Of a DNA stretch of 32,051 nt, positions 1 to 9,881 are shown in pieces. The stretch's first letter is position 1. Each line of letters begins with the position of its first letter. A program made the translations under genes and the position numbers. The stretch spans positions 1 to 32,051 of the forward strand of contig CACHBB010000013.1 of assembly GCA_902577945.1 (NCBI GenBank), read 5' to 3'. This stretch comes from an uncultured Alphaproteobacteria bacterium. GTDB taxonomy: Bacteria; Pseudomonadota; Alphaproteobacteria; HIMB59; GCA-002718135. The notes beneath the pieces were generated by a model. That model was not told the DNA's origin and did no database searches. It saw only the letters and a program-made list of their open reading frames with translations.

Positions 1-774
<774 letters not shown>

Positions 775-792
775 TTAAGTTTTATACTTTAA

Positions 793-1587
793 TTACAATT
801 CTGTAACAATAGCCTTTTTAAGTCCAGCAATTTCTTTGGCTGGATTTAGACCTTTAGGACAAGACCTAGTACAATTCATTATTGAATGACATCTGTAAAG
901 TTTTAAAGAGTCATTTATAGCAGTTAATCTTTTTTTTCTTTCAGCATCACGGGAGTCTTCAACCCATCTAGCTGCTTGGAGCAATACTGCAGGTCCTAAA
1001 TATTCGTCTCCATTCCACCAATAACTTGGGCAAGATGTAGTACAACAGAAGCACAAAACACATTCCCATTTGCCATCAAGTTTTTCTCTATCTTTTGGTG
1101 ATTGTTTTTTTTCCTCAATTTTATTATTTGAAGCTTTTTCATTGGACTTCGATCTTTCTAACCACGGTTTAATTGATGCTAATTGTTCGTAAGCCTTACT
1201 TAAGTCCGGAACTAAATCTTTAACAACGCGCATATGTGGGAGAGGATAAATTTTTATATCTTTTTTTACTTCAGACATACTTTTAAGACATGCTAAAGTA
1301 TTAACTCCATCAATATTCATTGCACAGGAACCACAAACACCTTCACGACATGATCTTCTAAATGTAAGAGTAGGATCAATCTCATTTTTAATTTTCATAA
1401 GTGCATCTAAAACCATAGGGCCACATTTACTTTGATCTATTTCATAAGTATCTAATCTAGGATTTTTATCATCCTCAGGGTCCCATCTATAAATTAATAA
1501 TTTTTTTGGAGACTCAGCTATCTCTTTACTAGCATGGAATTTGCCACTTGTTACTTTCGAGTTTGAGGGAAGTGAAAATTCAACCAT
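793..1587 (-). CDS. sdhB: Succinate dehydrogenase iron-sulfur subunit
   Basis: The electron-transfer subunit of respiratory complex II, carrying electrons from the SdhA flavin to ubiquinone. All three clusters can be seen in 264 residues. The plant-type 2Fe-2S cysteines are C80, C85, C88 and C100 (CREGVCGSC). The 4Fe-4S and 3Fe-4S ligands lie in the [18 protein letters not shown] region (about 175-192) and in [19 protein letters not shown] (about 233-251). A Lys/Glu-rich linker at about 145-168 is slightly longer than usual. The start overlaps the sdhA stop by one base (TAATG), so the two are translationally coupled. Confidence 0.97.
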   Translation of the reverse strand: MVEFSLPSNSKVTSGKFHASKEIAESPKKLLIYRWDPEDDKNPRLDTYEIDQSKCGPMVLDALMKIKNEIDPTLTFRRSCREGVCGSCAMNIDGVNTLACLKSMSEVKKDIKIYPLPHMRVVKDLVPDLSKAYEQLASIKPWLERSKSNEKASNNKIEEKKQSPKDREKLDGKWECVLCFCCTTSCPSYWWNGDEYLGPAVLLQAARWVEDSRDAERKKRLTAINDSLKLYRCHSIMNCTRSCPKGLNPAKEIAGLKKAIVTEL

Positions 1588-3380
1588 TAATAAACTCTTC
1601 TTTTAGGTGGAATTGGTTGAACATGGTTTGTTAGTGTATTCATATGTACTGCTCTTGAACCCATATTTACATCTCCTTTATCATTTAACCAAGCTAATGA
1701 GTGAACTAACCAATTCTTATCATCCCTTTCTTTATAGTCTTCACGAGCATGAGCTCCTCTACTTTCTTTTCTATTAAGAGCTGAATATAAAGTTACTTTA
1801 GATTGCGCCATAAGATTATGCAACTCTAGTGCCTCTACAAGATCTGTATTGAATACAAGAGATTTATCTTTAATATCAATCTCATCCATTGAACTTTCAA
1901 TTTCTTGATACTCTTCAATGCCCTTCGATATTAAATCATGAGTTCTAAATACAGCACATTTTTTTTGCATAACATGTTGCATTGAGGTACGAAGCTCACC
2001 TGTTGTAGAATTGCCCTTACTGTGTCTTATTTTATCAAATCTTTGAATAATATCATCTGTCTTAGATTTACTTATTTCAATTTTTTTAGAATTTGGTCTT
2101 ACTTTTTCTTTACATGTCAAGCTTGCAGCTTTTCCAAAAACTACAAGGTCAATTAATGAATTAGTTCCAAGTCTGTTTGCTCCATGAACAGATACACAAG
2201 CGGCTTCACCTACAGCCATAAGTCCTTCACAAATGTTGTCCGGATTTTGTTTTGTAGGTCTTAAAACTTCTGTCCTATAGTTTGTTGGAATACCACCCAT
2301 ATTATAATGTACTGTTGGGAGAACCGGTATTGGGTCTTTTGTTAAATCTACTCCTGCAAAAATTTTTGCAGTCTCAGAAATTCCTGGTAGTCTTTTGTGT
2401 AAAGTATTAGCATCAATATGTTCAAGATGTAGAAGAACATGATCAGAGTTCTCTCCACAACCTCTATTTTCACTGATTTCTATTGTCATTGCTCTACTAA
2501 CGACATCTCTTGAAGCTAAGTCTTTAGCATTTGGTGCGTATCGTTCCATAAATCTTTCACCATCACTATTCGTCAGATAACCCCCTTCACCTCTAGCTCC
2601 TTCAGTTATTAGAACACCAGCTCCATAAACTCCTGTTGGGTGAAATTGTATAAATTCCATATCAGACAGTGGTAAGTTCTGTCTCAGAGCCATTGCACTG
2701 CCATCACCAGTGCAAATATGAGCACTAGTAGATGAAAAATAAGCTCTTCCATATCCACCGGTAGCAAGGATTGTTTGTTGAGATAAAAAACGGTGTATTG
2801 ACCCATCTTCAAGACACCATGCGACAGCACCGATACAATTACCATTATCATCTGAAATTAAATCAAGAACAAAATATTCAATAAAAAATTCAACATTGTT
2901 TTTCAGAGATTGTTGATACAGTGTATGTAATAGTGCATGACCTGTTCTGTCAGCTGCTGCACATGCTCTCATAGCAGGTGCACCTTCTCCATTGTTTGTA
3001 AGGTGACCGCCAAAAGGTCTTTGATATATTTTACCATCATCGGTTCTACTAAAAGGCATACCATATTCTTCAAGTTCAATTACTGCTTCTGGAGCTTTAG
3101 AACATAAAAACTCTATTGCATCTTGATCACCCAGCCAATCAGATCCCTTTACAGTATCGTACATATGCCACTTCCAATTGTCTTCCCCCATATTTCCTAG
3201 CGCTGCACCTATTCCTCCTTGAGCAGCAACGGTATGACTTCTTGTAGGAAAAACTTTTGATATACATGCTGTTTTTAAACCACCTTCTGCACATCCCAAG
3301 GTTGCTCTTAAACCAGATCCCCCAGCACCGATGACAATAACATCATAATGATGATCTATTATATTATATGAATTAAGCAT
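1587..3380 (-). CDS. sdhA: Succinate dehydrogenase flavoprotein subunit
   Basis: The catalytic subunit of complex II, oxidising succinate to fumarate. It is 597 residues, normal for the family. The FAD-binding GAGGSGLRA is at about 18-26, and the covalent-FAD histidine is H49 in [10 protein letters not shown]. The substrate-site segments RGEGGYL and [11 protein letters not shown] are both intact, and the C-terminus is the usual RAVHM...PPKRRVY. It overlaps the end of sdhD by 8 bases and the start of sdhB by one, within sdhC-D-A-B. Confidence 0.98.
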   Translation of the reverse strand: MLNSYNIIDHHYDVIVIGAGGSGLRATLGCAEGGLKTACISKVFPTRSHTVAAQGGIGAALGNMGEDNWKWHMYDTVKGSDWLGDQDAIEFLCSKAPEAVIELEEYGMPFSRTDDGKIYQRPFGGHLTNNGEGAPAMRACAAADRTGHALLHTLYQQSLKNNVEFFIEYFVLDLISDDNGNCIGAVAWCLEDGSIHRFLSQQTILATGGYGRAYFSSTSAHICTGDGSAMALRQNLPLSDMEFIQFHPTGVYGAGVLITEGARGEGGYLTNSDGERFMERYAPNAKDLASRDVVSRAMTIEISENRGCGENSDHVLLHLEHIDANTLHKRLPGISETAKIFAGVDLTKDPIPVLPTVHYNMGGIPTNYRTEVLRPTKQNPDNICEGLMAVGEAACVSVHGANRLGTNSLIDLVVFGKAASLTCKEKVRPNSKKIEISKSKTDDIIQRFDKIRHSKGNSTTGELRTSMQHVMQKKCAVFRTHDLISKGIEEYQEIESSMDEIDIKDKSLVFNTDLVEALELHNLMAQSKVTLYSALNRKESRGAHAREDYKERDDKNWLVHSLAWLNDKGDVNMGSRAVHMNTLTNHVQPIPPKRRVY

Positions 3381-3711
3381 TAAGAATTGTTATTTTAATT
3401 ATAAAAATGGTTAATAATATCATTAAAAAATACGCATTTAAATTAATTCCCCATTTACTTAAATTATAAATTTTTTTCGATGTGACATAATCATCTATTA
3501 TTGTTTGAAGGCCTAATTTTGCATGCAAAAGCATAGCCATCATCATTATATAAAATAAAAATGAGTTCAAATAGGATTGAAAAAAGTTAATAGTTCCATC
3601 ATAGTCCATTTTTGAAAGGGAAATTGCAGAATATATAAACCAAAAAGTTAGTGGAATAAGCAGCAATGCTGTAATTCTTTGAATTAGCCATTTTAAAGCA
3701 TAATTTTTCAT
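3373..3711 (-). CDS. sdhD: Succinate dehydrogenase membrane anchor subunit D
   Basis: A small hydrophobic anchor of complex II, 112 residues with three predicted membrane helices (about residues 10-32, 48-70 and 85-108). The chosen ATG at 3709-3711 forms an ATGA overlap with the sdhC stop. An in-frame ATG at 3723 would add four residues. The reading frame stays open up to 3813, but that extension lies inside sdhC and is not needed. The [17 protein letters not shown] segment and the [14 protein letters not shown] segment (quinone/heme region, with the usual H-x-GLQ-x-IxDDY pattern) identify it. It is more divergent than SdhA and SdhB, as is normal for the anchors. Confidence 0.9.
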   Translation of the reverse strand: MKNYALKWLIQRITALLLIPLTFWFIYSAISLSKMDYDGTINFFQSYLNSFLFYIMMMAMLLHAKLGLQTIIDDYVTSKKIYNLSKWGINLNAYFLMILLTIFIIKITILNA

Positions 3712-4079
3712 ACTAAAATCCATACCATTATAGTAGATACTAAGGTTAGAAATAGCACTATATATCCAGATCGATATACTGTCGTTAAATCCATTCCAAT
3801 TCCAAATGACCAATAAAGTTTTCTACAACCATTGTAGAGATGGTAAAATACCCCAATTGTCCAAATCAAAAGAATAAACTTAAATATAATATTTTTTGAA
3901 ATTATCTCAAAATATACAAAGTAGTTTGGTCCAAGGCTAATCAATAAAAACCAGATTGAAATAAGAATTGAACCCATGCTTAAACCAATACCAGTTATCC
4001 TATGGAATATTGAAAAAAGTGCTGTAAGTACTTTTTTGTGTATCGATAGATGTGGTGATAATGGCCGATTATCAATCAT
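3708..4079 (-). CDS. sdhC: Succinate dehydrogenase cytochrome b556 subunit
   Basis: The heme b-binding membrane subunit of complex II, 123 residues with three membrane helices. It starts with the family hallmark RPLSPHLSIHK, followed by HRITGIGLSMG at about 26-36. The third signature HLYNGCRKLYWSFG is close to the usual H-x-x-NG-x-RHLxWD and includes the heme-ligand region. It is the first gene of sdhC-D-A-B(-mdh). About 35 bases upstream on the minus strand is a TATAAT (plus 4114-4119), a plausible -10 box for the operon, but I see no clear -35 at the right spacing. Confidence 0.93.
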   Translation of the reverse strand: MIDNRPLSPHLSIHKKVLTALFSIFHRITGIGLSMGSILISIWFLLISLGPNYFVYFEIISKNIIFKFILLIWTIGVFYHLYNGCRKLYWSFGIGMDLTTVYRSGYIVLFLTLVSTIMVWILV

Positions 4080-4257
4080 TGTAAAATTTAATTTTAATAG
4101 TTATATTTACTTAATTATATATTTTTCCTAGAATTTCAAAAAAAAATGAGGATTTAGTCCATTCTTATTTTCTATAAGATTGCCGATATATTGTTAATAA
4201 AACTGCTTAAAATCAGGAATACATTTATAATATTGATATTAAAAATAGCTATATTCC

Positions 4258-4286
4258 TTGAATTTTTTACTATTTAATATTATTCT
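4258..4286 (+). promoter_or_regulatory. Candidate sigma70 promoter of the structured RNA
   Basis: TTGAAT at 4258-4263 and TATTCT at 4281-4286 are separated by exactly 17 bases, each matching the consensus at four of six positions. The expected start, about 7 bases downstream, falls at 4292-4294, precisely where the closing stem of the downstream RNA begins. Such hexamers are easily found by chance in DNA this AT-rich; the spacing and position relative to the RNA are what make it credible. Confidence 0.45.
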
Positions 4287-4288
4287 AA

Positions 4289-4437
4289 AAAAGCCGGATA
4301 ATACTCGATTTCTTTGCTTCGGAGGAACGCCAAGGGATTTTGATCATCTTACCCGCCGTTTGATGATTTTTTGAGTTTCAATTCTAGAGAAGTGTCTGCC
4401 AAGGTACGAACTAGCATAGATATCCGGCTTTTATTTT
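4289..4437 (+). ncRNA. Probable structured small RNA, 6S-like shape, family not identified
   Basis: A segment clearly richer in GC than the flanking intergenic DNA. Its ends form a perfect 12-bp stem: AAAAGCCGGATA (4289-4300) with TATCCGGCTTTT (4421-4432). Inside are UGCUUC (4315-4320) with GAAGUG (4389-4394), and an apical hairpin GAUCAUC (4342-4348) with GAUGAUU (4362-4368) around a 13-nt loop. Three of these pairs are G-U wobbles that would be C-A mismatches on the other strand, which favours the plus strand, as does the upstream promoter. The 3' end runs into TTTTATTTT, giving a possible intrinsic terminator that overlaps the hydrolase stop codon. Size and long-rod-with-internal-loop shape resemble 6S RNA, but I cannot confirm 6S by sequence. 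It lacks tmRNA, SRP RNA and RNase P RNA signatures. A minus-strand RNA is not excluded, since that 3' end has six Ts. Confidence 0.5.
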
Positions 4438-5417
4438 AAGTTTGAATTAAAAAACCTCTCCATTTTATCTGAATATTCATCTGTGTATTTTAACATTCCA
4501 TCAAGGTGGTCTGAGTCTTTTACTAACCAAAATTCAGAATTTATTTTATTCTTAAGACTGAATTCCTGAAAATAATCAAAATGTTTAGTTAAAACTCTTT
4601 TATCTGAATCTCCATGTGTAAAAAAGTATGACTGAGTCTTAGAAAGTTTAAGAGCTGGTGATAAAAGGGTTGGATCAATTCCAGTTAATATTTTACCAGC
4701 CAAACTTACAGCAGGTCCAAATTCTATCGACATACCATATCTTGCTATTTCATCTTTTAAAATCATATTGAATTCAGCCAATGAGCTATCAGACCAAACA
4801 GCTAATATTTCTGGTTCAGCAAATGCTGCAAATATTGATGTGCTAGCACCAAGTGATATTCCGTGCAAACCTATTTCATTACCTTTAAAACCAATTTTTT
4901 TTAAAAAATCAAAAGCACCTAATATGTCATTATAACTTTTTAAACCAAGATCATCAAATGATGTCACTTTATCACTTTGACCATAATTTCTTAAATCAAT
5001 TGTCAAAACATTAAAATTCTTTTTCACAAGTAGTGATGCAACTAAATTTGACTCAGATTTACATTTGCCATTGGGGTTAATTCCATGTGTAACTATGATT
5101 ATTGGTCTATTTGGAAAAAAATTAAAAAGCCACCCACTTAATTTAATATCATTTTCTCTAGAAACAAAATAAACATCTTGCCATTCTTCTAAAAAATAAT
5201 CTTCAGAGGGAAAATTTTCTCTAATAACTCTTTGAGACATATTCTGATATTGATGAGCATCTACAGAAGTACTCCATTTATTTGGCAGTGAACCTTCATG
5301 TAATCCACACGAATGATCAATTTTTAGAATTTGATAAGCAACATAAAATCCAGAAATATAATAAACAAGTGGTATTAATATTATAAAACCAATTAGGTAT
5401 TTAATTATTTTTTTCAT
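4431..5417 (-). CDS. Membrane-anchored alpha/beta hydrolase
   Basis: A 328-residue serine hydrolase of unknown substrate. Residues 5-28 form one uncleaved N-terminal membrane helix, so the catalytic domain is probably periplasmic and tethered to the inner membrane. The fold is shown by the oxyanion-region THG (110-112), the nucleophile elbow GISLG with Ser188, an acid candidate in THGDSDKRV (about Asp270 or Asp272), and the histidine His304 in DSDHLDG. The arrangement resembles the BAAT/peptidase S9-like hydrolases found in many bacteria. It overlaps zapE upstream by 4 bases and is the last gene of the minus-strand run starting at the uracil-DNA glycosylase. Confidence 0.85.
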   Translation of the reverse strand: MKKIIKYLIGFIILIPLVYYISGFYVAYQILKIDHSCGLHEGSLPNKWSTSVDAHQYQNMSQRVIRENFPSEDYFLEEWQDVYFVSRENDIKLSGWLFNFFPNRPIIIVTHGINPNGKCKSESNLVASLLVKKNFNVLTIDLRNYGQSDKVTSFDDLGLKSYNDILGAFDFLKKIGFKGNEIGLHGISLGASTSIFAAFAEPEILAVWSDSSLAEFNMILKDEIARYGMSIEFGPAVSLAGKILTGIDPTLLSPALKLSKTQSYFFTHGDSDKRVLTKHFDYFQEFSLKNKINSEFWLVKDSDHLDGMLKYTDEYSDKMERFFNSNLK

Positions 5418-6454
5418 TTAGTTGGCTGCACTATTGTCATTTCATAGAGTCTACTTGCTGTTCTAGCAAATTCCTCTTTAAGAGATTCAATTGTATTAAG
5501 ACTTGAAATTGGTTTTGAAGCTATAATAACTATAGAACAATTGTTTTCATACAGCATATCTATTAAACTGATAAATCTTCGACAGGAATCTTTTTTTTGG
5601 TCATTTAGTTCAGGAACATTATTTAAAAAAATTAAGTTAAATGTTTTAGCTATATTAATGTAATCCAAATGACTAAAATTTTTTTCACAAAGATTGCTAA
5701 AATCAGTCATTAAAATATTAGAACTGCATTTATCAAATACTATTTCTCTACTATTAGAATTAACTTTAACAGTTGTTAAATGTGACTGATCGACAAACCT
5801 ATTAAATAGTTTTTTAAATTCATCCTGTGTTTCTTGATTAATAGGAGTGAAATAAGTTTTTGATTGATTCAAAGTTTCTCTTCTATAATCAATATTAATA
5901 TTAATGTTAATGACTGAAAAATTTTTGTTTATTAAATCTATAAAAGGTAAAAAGTCATTTCTTTGAAGCCCATTTTTATATAATTCATCTGGATGAAAAT
6001 TAGAAGATATTATTAAAAAAATTTTATATTTGGATAAAAAAAAGAATATTTTTTTTATAATTAGTGCATCAACTATATTGAATATGTGCATTTCATCAAT
6101 AAAAAGAAGTTTAAATTTTTTTCCAATATCTTTAATAAAATTTTCAATTGCGTCATCTTTATTGGAAGAGTTTTGAACTTGTGCATGAATTTCAATCATT
6201 AAATTGTTAAAATGAATTTTTTTTCCAACCTTTGAATTTTGGTAGAATAAATTTAACAAAAATGTTTTTCCAGTACCAACTTTACCATATAAATAAATTC
6301 CATCTTTTTGTTTATTAACAGAAAATAAATTTGTTTTTTTATTTGTATTCCAAGTGATGTTCATTTGTTTTAAAACATCTAATTGTGACTGGTTTGATTT
6401 AATAAAATTATTTTCTACAAAACTATTGTATTGGTCAATTACATCGAAAGTCAT
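5414..6454 (-). CDS. zapE: AFG1/ZapE-family cell-division ATPase
   Basis: A P-loop ATPase of the AFG1/ZapE family, which in E. coli associates with the divisome; mitochondrial relatives act in membrane protein quality control. It has 346 residues. Walker A is GKVGTGKT at 57-64 and Walker B is LLFIDEMH with D120/E121. The family segments HFNNLMIEIHAQVQ (near 81-94) and YKNGLQRNDFLPFI (roughly residues 160-170) are present. An ATGA overlap joins it to a 47-aa ORF upstream, and it overlaps the hydrolase by 4 bases downstream. zapE commonly lies near TCA-cycle genes in alphaproteobacteria, which fits the sdh/mdh cluster nearby. Confidence 0.88.
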   Translation of the reverse strand: MTFDVIDQYNSFVENNFIKSNQSQLDVLKQMNITWNTNKKTNLFSVNKQKDGIYLYGKVGTGKTFLLNLFYQNSKVGKKIHFNNLMIEIHAQVQNSSNKDDAIENFIKDIGKKFKLLFIDEMHIFNIVDALIIKKIFFFLSKYKIFLIISSNFHPDELYKNGLQRNDFLPFIDLINKNFSVINININIDYRRETLNQSKTYFTPINQETQDEFKKLFNRFVDQSHLTTVKVNSNSREIVFDKCSSNILMTDFSNLCEKNFSHLDYINIAKTFNLIFLNNVPELNDQKKDSCRRFISLIDMLYENNCSIVIIASKPISSLNTIESLKEEFARTASRLYEMTIVQPTK

Positions 6455-6594
6455 TTTTGCTCACCTAAGAATGAAGATAGCTGTTTTAAAGTTTCTTCCT
6501 CTGTCTTTGAAAGCGTTTTAATTTCTTTCTTTTTTTTTAATCTCTTAAATTCTTTTACAAGAAAATTTATACTTTCTAAAACTTCTTTATTCAT
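6451..6594 (-). CDS. Small 47-aa hypothetical protein upstream of zapE
   Basis: An ATG at 6592-6594 opens a 47-codon frame ending in a TGA that overlaps the zapE ATG (ATGA). The start lies 8 bases inside the end of the upstream MFS gene, so it bridges two genes that would otherwise be separated. The product is highly charged and likely helical: MNKEVLESINFLVKEFKR, then a KKKK run, and a C-terminus ending in QLSSFLGEQK. No membrane segment, no cysteine. I do not recognise it. Coupling on both sides suggests it is translated. It could instead be only a coupling leader for zapE. Confidence 0.5.
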   Translation of the reverse strand: MNKEVLESINFLVKEFKRLKKKKEIKTLSKTEEETLKQLSSFLGEQK

Positions 6595-7777
6595 TAAATC
6601 TAATAATTATTGGTAAAAGAGTTACTAATATAATTAATGTTAAAGAAATTAAAGCAATCATTCCAATTCCAAATCCCCAATCAATAATATAACCAAATAA
6701 AAGAGGGGAAAGTGCGCTTGCTAAGACCGAAATTGCATGAAATAATGCTTTTACTGTCCCTAAACTTTCTAAACTAAACATAACTGCCCATAAGGAACCT
6801 GTAAATGGAGCTGATATTCCTAAGTTAAATCCAAAAAGAGACATGTAGATGATTAAAAAATAAAAATTATCAAATATTAACAAAATAATTAATGCTACAA
6901 AAATAGGAAATAAAATAAATATAATAGCTTTTTTTGGATCAAGAATATCAATAATTGGGCCTCCAAAAACAAGTCCAATTACAGAAAATACTCCAAAAAA
7001 TAGATATCCTGTTCCAAGCATTTCAAGTGTCCAATCTTTTTCACTAAATATAAAAATTTGGTGAAACATTAAACCAGTGCCAATAAATGAAAATGCAGTT
7101 GTAATTGGTAAATATGTTAAAAAATTTTTATTTTTTAAAACACTCATTGTTGTTAATATTTTATTCCTTTCACCAATTGACTCTTGAAATCTTTTTTGTC
7201 TTATTTTTTGATCAGCCAGCGTAATAAATAATATCGGTAAAAAAAATATTAGAGATACTGAACTTAAAAGCCATATTTGCTTAAATGAAAAAAAATTTTT
7301 AAAATAAACGACTATTATTGGTAAAAACATTATTCCAATTGTACCTCCTAGAGTAGCTACTGATATAGCCTTACCTTTATCTTCACCAAAATATCTTGCC
7401 ATTGTAGTAGTACCAGCATGACCCATTGCACCTTGTCCGAAAAACCTCAAAGCAAATATAATTACAAATAGATAAACTATATTTGATGGCAAGAAATATA
7501 TTATAAAACAGGGTATGATTAATCCAATTGTAATTAAAAAAGAATATAGTTTTAAATCTATATAATCAATAAGCTTTGCAAAATTTATTAGAAGTAATGA
7601 ACTTACTATTGTCGAAATGGCGTACACTAAACCAAACTCACCATCTGAAAGTTTATAATAATTTTTTATATCATCATTGAAAAGAGCAATAAAAAATGTT
7701 TGACCATAACTTGCAAAAAAAATTATTAAGAAACCATATGTCAAAAGCTTAGGATCAAACAAAAAAAATTTTTTCAT
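6587..7777 (-). CDS. MFS transporter, substrate unknown
   Basis: A 396-residue inner-membrane protein with about twelve hydrophobic helices, of the major facilitator superfamily. Loop 2-3 carries NFAKLIDYIDLK, a weak version of the MFS A motif. The ALRFFGQGAMGHAGTTTMARYFGEDKGKA region (split near 110-137) matches the MFS helix 4-5 pattern with R-x-x-GQG and a following cytosolic ARYF..KGKA loop. The C-terminal half repeats the pattern with GGPIIDILDPKK. Its start overlaps the uracil-DNA glycosylase stop by one base (TAATG). Nothing nearby points to a substrate. Confidence 0.85.
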   Translation of the reverse strand: MKKFFLFDPKLLTYGFLIIFFASYGQTFFIALFNDDIKNYYKLSDGEFGLVYAISTIVSSLLLINFAKLIDYIDLKLYSFLITIGLIIPCFIIYFLPSNIVYLFVIIFALRFFGQGAMGHAGTTTMARYFGEDKGKAISVATLGGTIGIMFLPIIVVYFKNFFSFKQIWLLSSVSLIFFLPILFITLADQKIRQKRFQESIGERNKILTTMSVLKNKNFLTYLPITTAFSFIGTGLMFHQIFIFSEKDWTLEMLGTGYLFFGVFSVIGLVFGGPIIDILDPKKAIIFILFPIFVALIILLIFDNFYFLIIYMSLFGFNLGISAPFTGSLWAVMFSLESLGTVKALFHAISVLASALSPLLFGYIIDWGFGIGMIALISLTLIILVTLLPIIIRFNE

Positions 7778-8454
7778 TAATTCTCTAGTTTAACTTTAAC
7801 TTTTTTTAATAAGTTTACCATTTTTGGTTTAGTAATTCTGCCAGTATTTACATTTCTTGGACTGGGGTGGTAACTTCCAATTAACGTTTTATTATCAGGT
7901 AGTATGTTTTGGCTTCCATGACTAAAAATAAAATCTTTATTTTTTAAATCATAATATTGTTTATAGTAATTTATACACGCATCATAAGCAATTTTGCCTA
8001 GAGCTAAAATAGTTGTAATATTTTTTAGCATATTTATTTCTTGATCAAAAAAGTTGAAACAAGTTTTTAATTCTGTTGTTGTTGGTTTATCTCCAGGAGG
8101 TACACATTTTAGTGCTGTTGTTAAATATAAATTATTAAGTATGAGGCCATCATTTTTATTTATTGAAATAGGTTGATTGCTAAAACCGACTTCAAATAAA
8201 CAGTCAAACAAGAAATCTGCTGACCTGTCTCCTGTAAAAACTCTGCCAGTTCTGTTACCTCCATGTGCAGCAGGTGCTAAACCTACCATCAATAATTTTG
8301 CATTTCCATCTCCATAACCTGTAATTGGTTTTCCCCAATATATTTCATCTATATATTGTCTTCTTTTTTCATTTGCTATTTTTTCTCTAAAGTTTACCAA
8401 TCGATCACATTGACGACAACTTATTATAGACTTATTTAATTTACTTAATGTCAT
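7777..8454 (-). CDS. Family 5 (UDGb) uracil-DNA glycosylase
   Basis: Base-excision repair enzyme removing uracil, and in this family often other deaminated bases, from DNA. In 225 residues it shows the family-5 hallmarks: GLAPAAHGGNRTGRVFTGD (about 58-76), where families 1 and 4 have other catalytic residues, and the closing HPSPRNVNTGRIT. Four cysteines, C13, C16, C117 and C132, fit the iron-sulfur cluster of families 4 and 5. It is the first gene of the minus-strand run ending at the hydrolase and is divergent from the DUF924 gene with only 30 bases between starts, so the promoters must overlap. Confidence 0.92.
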   Translation of the reverse strand: MTLSKLNKSIISCRQCDRLVNFREKIANEKRRQYIDEIYWGKPITGYGDGNAKLLMVGLAPAAHGGNRTGRVFTGDRSADFLFDCLFEVGFSNQPISINKNDGLILNNLYLTTALKCVPPGDKPTTTELKTCFNFFDQEINMLKNITTILALGKIAYDACINYYKQYYDLKNKDFIFSHGSQNILPDNKTLIGSYHPSPRNVNTGRITKPKMVNLLKKVKVKLEN

Positions 8455-8484
8455 AAGGAGAATAATTATTTATATTACAGGTAT

Positions 8485-9048
8485 ATGATTAATGAAAGAG
8501 CTAAAGCAATAATTGATTTTTGTTTTATTAAAACAGAAAGAGAGCAATGGTTTAAAAAAGATCATAGTTTTGACAAAAAATTGGATAAATTATTTAAAAG
8601 AGACTACAAAAAAGCAATTAACAACGAATATGATGATTGGCAAGATAATGCAGAAGAATGTGTAGCATTGGTTTTGTTGCTTGATCAATTATCAAGAAAT
8701 TTTTATAGAAATGATGAAAAAGCATATAAACAAGATTATAAATGTAGATTAATAGTTAATGAAGCTATAGATAGAGGATACTTAGAGGAGTTAGATAAAA
8801 ACAAAATACATTTTTTATTATTACCTTTAATACATAGTGAAGATTTAAGTGATCACATTTTTGGTCATAAGTTAGTGGATACATATTTAAAAGATCACAT
8901 AGAATATAATAAAATAAAAAAAGCTTGGGACGATCATACAATAGCAATTAAAAAATTTGGAAGATATCCTCATAGGAATAAAGTTCTTGGAAGAAAATCA
9001 ACTGAAGAAGAAAATAACTTTTTAAAGCAGCCTAATAGCAGTTGGTAA
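8485..9048 (+). CDS. DUF924 family protein
   Basis: A 187-residue soluble, mostly helical protein of unknown function, assigned to DUF924 by the family segments LLLDQLSRNFYR (about 67-78) and FGRYPHRNKVLGRKSTEEE near the C-terminus, where FGR-PHRN and LGR-ST-EE are the usual conserved core. The fold of the family is TPR-like. The ATG at 8485 is preceded by ACAGG at a short distance. An AAGGAG at 8455-8460 is too far upstream to serve it. The stop codon abuts the stop of the convergent YdcF-like gene with no base between. Confidence 0.88.
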   Translation: MINERAKAIIDFCFIKTEREQWFKKDHSFDKKLDKLFKRDYKKAINNEYDDWQDNAEECVALVLLLDQLSRNFYRNDEKAYKQDYKCRLIVNEAIDRGYLEELDKNKIHFLLLPLIHSEDLSDHIFGHKLVDTYLKDHIEYNKIKKAWDDHTIAIKKFGRYPHRNKVLGRKSTEEENNFLKQPNSSW

Positions 9049-9831
9049 TTAAAATATTCTTTCGATTCTATTCATAAAATAATAAGATAATAGACCTAAC
9101 CACTCATGAGATGCTTTTTGAAAAGAAGTTAAGTTATATATTAAATTAAAACTAGGTTTAAATTTAATTTTTTTCGAGGTTTTAAAATCAACAGCGTATG
9201 GAATGAAATTCCATTCATGTCTTTTACCAACAAGTATAGCTCTTTTCATATGAAAAGCAGACGTTATTAAAAGCCAGTTTTCACTTTTTGTTGGATTAAC
9301 AATGTCTTTTGAGAATAATATATTTTCATATGTGTTTCTGGAAGTATTTTCAAAAATAATTCTTTTAGTGTCCATACCCACTGTTTCATAAAAAAACTTT
9401 GCAGAATTAGCATGTCCTAAATCTGGCCTATTTAAAACTCCGGACCCACCACTAAAAACTATTTTTGAATTTTCAGATTCTCTTATAATTTTTACAGACT
9501 CAATCAACCTTTCGGCTGATCCATTTACAGCAACTTGATTAAACTCTTTAAATAATGAAGGTGATGTTGCTCCACCTAATACAAGGATTCCATCTAAATT
9601 ATCAGGAGCTAAAGTAGCAAAATGATATTCTTTTTCTAATTTATGAATAAGAAAATTTCCTATTGGAAAAATTGAGATAGTAAGCAAAAAAACAAAATTG
9701 ATTATAAAGAGAGTAATGCTAATTATTTTAAATCTAAATATATATAAAAAAATAATAATAAAATTTACAAAAATAAAAAAATTATAAGGATTTAATATCA
9801 ACCATAAAATTTTTGATAGATAAAAAGACAT
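9049..9831 (-). CDS. YdcF/ElyC/SanA-like (DUF218) membrane protein
   Basis: A 260-residue protein with two or three N-terminal membrane helices (roughly residues 5-75) and a DUF218 domain. Family features are LDGILVLGGA, KIVFSGGSG, the ENTSRNTYENILFSK stretch and LITSAFHMKRA. ElyC of E. coli acts in cell-envelope (lipid carrier / peptidoglycan) homeostasis, and I infer an envelope role here. The ATG at 9829-9831 is chosen. The open frame continues to a GTG at 9906, but that extension lies in the tRNA-Arg gene and encodes nothing family-like. Confidence 0.85.
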   Translation of the reverse strand: MSFYLSKILWLILNPYNFFIFVNFIIIFLYIFRFKIISITLFIINFVFLLTISIFPIGNFLIHKLEKEYHFATLAPDNLDGILVLGGATSPSLFKEFNQVAVNGSAERLIESVKIIRESENSKIVFSGGSGVLNRPDLGHANSAKFFYETVGMDTKRIIFENTSRNTYENILFSKDIVNPTKSENWLLITSAFHMKRAILVGKRHEWNFIPYAVDFKTSKKIKFKPSFNLIYNLTSFQKASHEWLGLLSYYFMNRIERIF

Positions 9832-9881
9832 AATAATTTTAGATTTTACTCTATAGTATATTGTAGTTAATTTAAATAACG

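Noticed and set aside
3712-3813. 34-residue extension of SdhD
   Set aside because: It lies wholly in sdhC; the ATGA overlap at 3709-3711 gives a normal-length anchor.
4080-4257. Possible attenuator (GGA-CTAAA-TCC followed by nine Ts) in the sdhC leader
   Set aside because: The stem is only three base pairs with a bulged extension, too weak to call a terminator in DNA with so many T runs.
4289-4437. tmRNA, SRP RNA or RNase P RNA
   Set aside because: No peptide-tag frame or T arm, no GGAAG...AGCAGCC SRP loop, and far too short without the conserved cores for RNase P.
6431-6616. Plus-strand 61-codon frame opposite the zapE start
   Set aside because: Opposite strand of the coupled 47-aa ORF and gene ends; Phe/Ser-rich reading typical of antisense to Lys/Glu-rich coding.
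8765-8947. Minus-strand 60-codon frame inside the DUF924 gene
   Set aside because: Antisense shadow of a recognised family in the other strand.
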